This document shows, piece by piece, positions 59,986 through 64,000 of a DNA stretch of 64,000 nt. Each line of letters opens with the position of its first letter. The stretch's first letter is position 1. The stretch is from Marinobacter antarcticus (GTDB lineage Bacteria; Pseudomonadota; Gammaproteobacteria; Pseudomonadales; Oleiphilaceae): NCBI RefSeq assembly GCF_011049865.1, contig NZ_DRGY01000077.1:1-64000 (forward strand). The letters are read 5' to 3'. The translations under genes were made by a program, and so were the position numbers. The notes beneath the pieces were generated by a model that saw only the letters and a program-made list of their open reading frames with translations, did not search any database and was not told the DNA's origin.

Positions 59986-60708
59986 ATGATTAATATTAGT
60001 GATTTACAGGATGAGCTAGGCGGCGAGAGTCCGAGGTCAATTCTTAAGGCGGCTCTCAAACGCTACGACAACATTGCCATTTCTTTCAGTGGCGCCGAAG
60101 ACGTGGTGCTTATCGAAATGGCCCACAAGCTTACGGACAATCTGAAGGTTTTCACGCTGGACACTGGCCGCCTGCACCCGGAAACCTACGAATTTATTGA
60201 ACGCGTCCGTAAGCACTATGGCATTGACATTGAGGTGCTGTTTCCAGATTCGAATGAGGTACAGGATCTGGTAAACCGGAAGGGGTTGTTCAGTTTTTAT
60301 GAGGATGGCCACAGCGAATGTTGTGGCGTTCGCAAGGTAAGCCCGCTCAAACGCAAGTTGGCAAACGTAGACGCCTGGATTACCGGACAGCGCAAGGATC
60401 AAAGCCCGGGCACCCGCAACGAGGTTCCCGTTGTGCAGGAAGATGCGACCTTCTCTGGCCCCGGTAAAACGCTGGTTAAATTCAACCCACTGGCCAACTG
60501 GACGTCCAAAGAAGTTTGGGACTATATCCGAATGACAGAAGCACCCTACAACACACTCCACGAAAAAGGCTTTGTCAGCATTGGTTGCCAGCCCTGCACC
60601 CGCGCAATCTTGCCCGGGCAGCATGAACGCGAGGGCCGTTGGTGGTGGGAAGAGGCCACGCAAAAAGAGTGCGGCCTGCACGCAGACAACCTGATTGCCC
60701 GTCAATAA
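59986..60708 (+). CDS. cysH: Phosphoadenylyl/adenylyl-sulfate reductase, 4Fe-4S type
   Basis: This 240-residue enzyme reduces activated sulfate to sulfite, the step before CysI. The cysteine pairs C112-C113 (ECCGVRK) and C201-C204 (GCQPC) bind a 4Fe-4S cluster, which marks the APS-reducing type rather than E. coli PAPS reductase. The catalytic cysteine is C229 in KECGLH, and the nucleotide loop is [11 protein letters not shown] use the ATG at 59986; an in-frame ATG at 59944 would add 14 residues. It is divergent from thrH and faces cysB. Confidence 0.94.
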   Translation: MINISDLQDELGGESPRSILKAALKRYDNIAISFSGAEDVVLIEMAHKLTDNLKVFTLDTGRLHPETYEFIERVRKHYGIDIEVLFPDSNEVQDLVNRKGLFSFYEDGHSECCGVRKVSPLKRKLANVDAWITGQRKDQSPGTRNEVPVVQEDATFSGPGKTLVKFNPLANWTSKEVWDYIRMTEAPYNTLHEKGFVSIGCQPCTRAILPGQHEREGRWWWEEATQKECGLHADNLIARQ

Positions 60709-60761
60709 GTAAACGGGCCGGGAAGTGGGCTATTCCCCTGGCGACGGCTCGGTAGCCGGGC

Positions 60762-61808
<1,047 letters not shown>

Positions 61809-61842
61809 TCAAGAATACGCATATTACGCCTGTTTTTCATTC

Positions 61843-61858
61843 TTTAAAGGTATAGCCC
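61843..61858. promoter_or_regulatory. Candidate sulfur-regulon motif upstream of cysB
   Basis: TTTAAAGGTATAGCCC (plus strand) shares the 11-mer TTAAAGGTATA exactly with the cysI upstream region. It lies about 105-120 bp upstream of cysB, inverted relative to that gene. Autoregulation by CysB would explain it. Confidence 0.35.
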
Positions 61859-61892
61859 AGCACTTTGACTCAGTTTAGACCAAAATGTCGCC

Positions 61893-64000
61893 CTAGCGCT
61901 CAATAATTCGACGAAACGGCGGCAGCGCATCCAGCAACAGTTGGCCATAACGCCTGGCGACAATTCGGCGATCAAGAATGGTAACCCTTCCGGTATCTTC
62001 TTCCGTTCGCAGCAGTCGTCCAACCGCCTGAACCAGTTTGATAGAGGCATCTGGCACGGTGATCTCCATAAACGGATTGCCACCGCGCTGGCTCACCCAT
62101 TCCGCGAGGCTGGCCTCGATCGGATCGTCCGGCACTGAAAACGGCAGCCGTGTAATCACCACGTGATGTAAATACTTACCGGGCAGATCAATGCCTTCTG
62201 CGAAGCTGGCAACTCCGAATAATACGCTGGCCCTGCCCTCATCCACCCGGTTTCGATGCTGGCGCAACACCTCGCCCCTGGACATGTCATCCTGGGTGAT
62301 GATCAGATCCGGATGATCGGGTGCCAACGCGTCGCGTACCTGGTGCATCTGCCGGCGGGAGGTGAACAGCACAAGTGTGGCGGTTTCACCGGCCCAGACG
62401 CCAGGCAGGCGCTTGATCAGTTCATCCGCAAAACCGTCATCGGTGGGCATGCACGCCATGGCCGGCACTTCAACAGTGGCCATCTCTGCATACCGAAAGG
62501 AACTGGGAACAACCAGCAGGCGGCTCGCTTGCGGCAGCCCGGCGCGTTCCTGAAGCCGGTCAAAACGGCCAAGCGCTGTCAATGTGGCACTGGTAAGCAC
62601 CGCACCGTAAGCACGGGACCAAAGCCGCGAATACAGGAGGTTGTCTGCCAGTACCGGCGAGCTGAACAAGGTAATATCTTCCGCATGATCCCAGCGTTGG
62701 CGCACACTCCAACGGGCAGGAGGTGGGCTTTTGTTGGCGCCGCTCGGTTCAACTTTCTCTGTCCAGGCTGTCCACAACCGCAACTGATCTTCGGCCCGGC
62801 TGTGGAACGCACCGATAACCGGATACCAGGCTTCTGCGGTATCACGATCAATCTCATGCTGTTTGCGCTCGTCAAAGGCGCCCTGCAGTTCGTCTGCCAG
62901 CGCCCCGAGATGCCGCGCCAGATTCGCGGTGGCAATGCGGCTTTCAGCGGCAAGCTCTGCCAAGCCTTCTGGCAGCTCGCCTTCGGGGTATCGCCACTGG
63001 GCGGAACGGCGCTCCTCATTGAACTCCCAGCCGGTATTGTGCTCGGCTTCTTCATAAACCCGGGCCAACACAAGATCGACATCGCGGGAGGCCGTGCTGA
63101 TGCGATCCAGGGTTTTTGCGGCCTGAGTAGCGGGTGGCAAGTAGGGCTGCATTTTGGCCAGCGCCTGGGACAACTGCTTAAGCCACTGCCGGGTCGAATT
63201 CAGCGGCACAGACGCGGCAAAATGATTCAGTGCCTTGTCTGGCAAGTGATGGGCTTCATCAAATATGAACAGGGCGTTTTCCGGTTCCGGCAAAATCGCG
63301 CCACCGCCCAAGGCAAGGTCTGCGAGAACCAGATCGTGATTCGCGACCACGATATCCACTTCGTCCAGATCCTTGCGAGCGTCAAAAAAAGCACAGCTGT
63401 CAAAATAGCTACAGTGGCGATTGGTGCACTGGCGATGATCGGTGGTTACTTGCCGCCATACGTCGTCGGGTATTTGCTCTGGCCAGTGATCCCGGTCTCC
63501 GTCCCATTTGCGGGAGCCGTAGCTTGCCAGCATCTCCTCAAAAAACGCCCGGGTGCCTGGTTCTTCGGTGCCGTGATTGTCCAGAAGGAACAGCGGCATG
63601 GTGTCGCTGTCGCCGTTGCCTTCATCATGCAGCCGTGATTCAAGGCGAGACATGCACAGGTAACGCCCACGGCCTTTGGCGAGCGTCCAGGTAAAGTTCA
63701 TTTTGCTGTGCTTTTTCAGATCTGGCAGGTCTTTCAGAACAATCTGATCTTGCAGTGCTACGGTGGCCGTTGAAATCACCAGGGTTTTACCCAGAGCCCG
63801 AGCGACCGGAATGGCGGCAATCAGGTAGGCCAGGGTTTTACCCGTGCCCGTTCCGGCTTCCACCACGCAGGCAGCCGGCGGCGAGGTGCGCTGGCCGTCG
63901 TTTTCGGTGATTTCGCCCATGTACTTCGCAATTTCGGCAATCATAAGGCGCTGGCCATAACGGGCACGCACGTCTTTACCGGCCAATACGTCGCGGTAAC
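61893..64000 (-). CDS. dinG: DinG-type ATP-dependent DNA helicase, 5' end beyond window
   Basis: At least 702 residues of an XPD/DinG-like superfamily 2 helicase. Seen are Walker A EAGTGTGKTLAYL, the DEAH box (FIFDEAHHLPD), and motif VI near LVQAVGRLLRTEEDTGRVTILDRR. Four cysteines between motifs I and II (one in GRYLCMSR, three in QCTNRHCSYFDSC) should bind a 4Fe-4S cluster, as in E. coli DinG, which unwinds R-loops, D-loops and forked DNA. The frame runs open through the right edge of the window; the TTG near 63986 is internal, since the codons before it continue a DinG-like N-terminus (TAC CGC GAC GTA). The gene is therefore truncated only by the window limit, and the true start lies outside. 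Confidence 0.93.
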   Translation of the reverse strand, partial: YRDVLAGKDVRARYGQRLMIAEIAKYMGEITENDGQRTSPPAACVVEAGTGTGKTLAYLIAAIPVARALGKTLVISTATVALQDQIVLKDLPDLKKHSKMNFTWTLAKGRGRYLCMSRLESRLHDEGNGDSDTMPLFLLDNHGTEEPGTRAFFEEMLASYGSRKWDGDRDHWPEQIPDDVWRQVTTDHRQCTNRHCSYFDSCAFFDARKDLDEVDIVVANHDLVLADLALGGGAILPEPENALFIFDEAHHLPDKALNHFAASVPLNSTRQWLKQLSQALAKMQPYLPPATQAAKTLDRISTASRDVDLVLARVYEEAEHNTGWEFNEERRSAQWRYPEGELPEGLAELAAESRIATANLARHLGALADELQGAFDERKQHEIDRDTAEAWYPVIGAFHSRAEDQLRLWTAWTEKVEPSGANKSPPPARWSVRQRWDHAEDITLFSSPVLADNLLYSRLWSRAYGAVLTSATLTALGRFDRLQERAGLPQASRLLVVPSSFRYAEMATVEVPAMACMPTDDGFADELIKRLPGVWAGETATLVLFTSRRQMHQVRDALAPDHPDLIITQDDMSRGEVLRQHRNRVDEGRASVLFGVASFAEGIDLPGKYLHHVVITRLPFSVPDDPIEASLAEWVSQRGGNPFMEITVPDASIKLVQAVGRLLRTEEDTGRVTILDRRIVARRYGQLLLDALPPFRRIIER

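Noticed and set aside
60720..60737. Small hairpin GGGAA / TTCCC between cysH and cysB
   Set aside because: A 5-bp stem without a T run is too weak to call a terminator.
62256..63638. A 460-codon open frame on the plus strand opposite the DinG-type helicase gene
   Set aside because: It is the mirror of a high-GC coding frame; it resembles no protein family and the opposite strand has clear helicase motifs.
63984..63986. TTG as the start of the DinG-type gene
   Set aside because: The frame continues open to the window edge and the preceding codons fit a DinG N-terminus, so the gene is cut by the window, not started here.

Overview
The window is a 64-kb stretch of ordinary, gene-dense chromosome from a free-living gammaproteobacterium. 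Protein signatures and gene neighbourhoods are closest to the Marinobacter/Pseudomonas group. From memory, several blocks keep the order known in Pseudomonas aeruginosa: cysI to fabI (PA1838-PA1806), cobA/cysG-serS-rarA-lolA-ftsK (PA2611-2615), metZ to leuC plus a LysR gene (PA3107-3122), and pabB-thrH-cysH-cysB (PA1758-1754). Here these blocks are joined differently, for example ftsK lies directly beside metZ. I annotate 54 protein genes. I saw no tRNA, rRNA, CRISPR array, insertion sequence, prophage or plasmid gene.

Left part (1-22 kb): assimilatory sulfite reductase and its DUF934 partner; an AcuI/YhdH-type reductase; the membrane protease SohB; an SCP2-domain protein; the twitching regulator FimL; dnaQ, rnhA and a methyltransferase; divergent gloB and mltD; a YejABEF-type peptide ABC transporter; fabI; a PilZ-domain protein with a DUF1631 protein; and a DAHP synthase.

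Middle (22-42 kb): a long minus-strand run. From upstream to downstream it reads truA, trpF, trpB, trpA, accD, folC, a DedD-like SPOR gene, cvpA, purF, metZ, ftsK, lolA, rarA, serS, cobA. Many genes overlap or nearly touch. It mixes tRNA modification, tryptophan, fatty acid, folate, purine and methionine synthesis with cell division and lipoprotein sorting. fimV lies just upstream and ends in a clear terminator.

Right part (42-64 kb): asd and leuC-leuD-leuB (aspartate-family and leucine synthesis) with a divergent LysR gene. The leuC-lysR gap holds a perfect T-N11-A palindrome placed near -65 of a leuC promoter. Then follow aroC and prmB; a tightly packed set of DUF58, tgpA, holB, pilZ, alpha/beta hydrolase, DUF4892 and patatin genes; pabB; thrH; cysH; cysB; and a DinG-type helicase cut by the window end.

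Connections: sulfate assimilation is represented by cysI, cysH, cysB and the siroheme methyltransferase gene. A shared 11-12 bp motif near cysI, cysH and cysB may be a regulator site. Type IV pilus/twitching functions (fimL, fimV, pilZ) occur at three separate places. I found no convincing new mobile or defence system. The observations most worth following are the leu operator, the shared sulfur motif, the DUF1631-PilZ pair, and the hydrolase-DUF4892-patatin module. Non-ATG starts are frequent, so several 5' ends are inferred from ribosome binding sites and family length.
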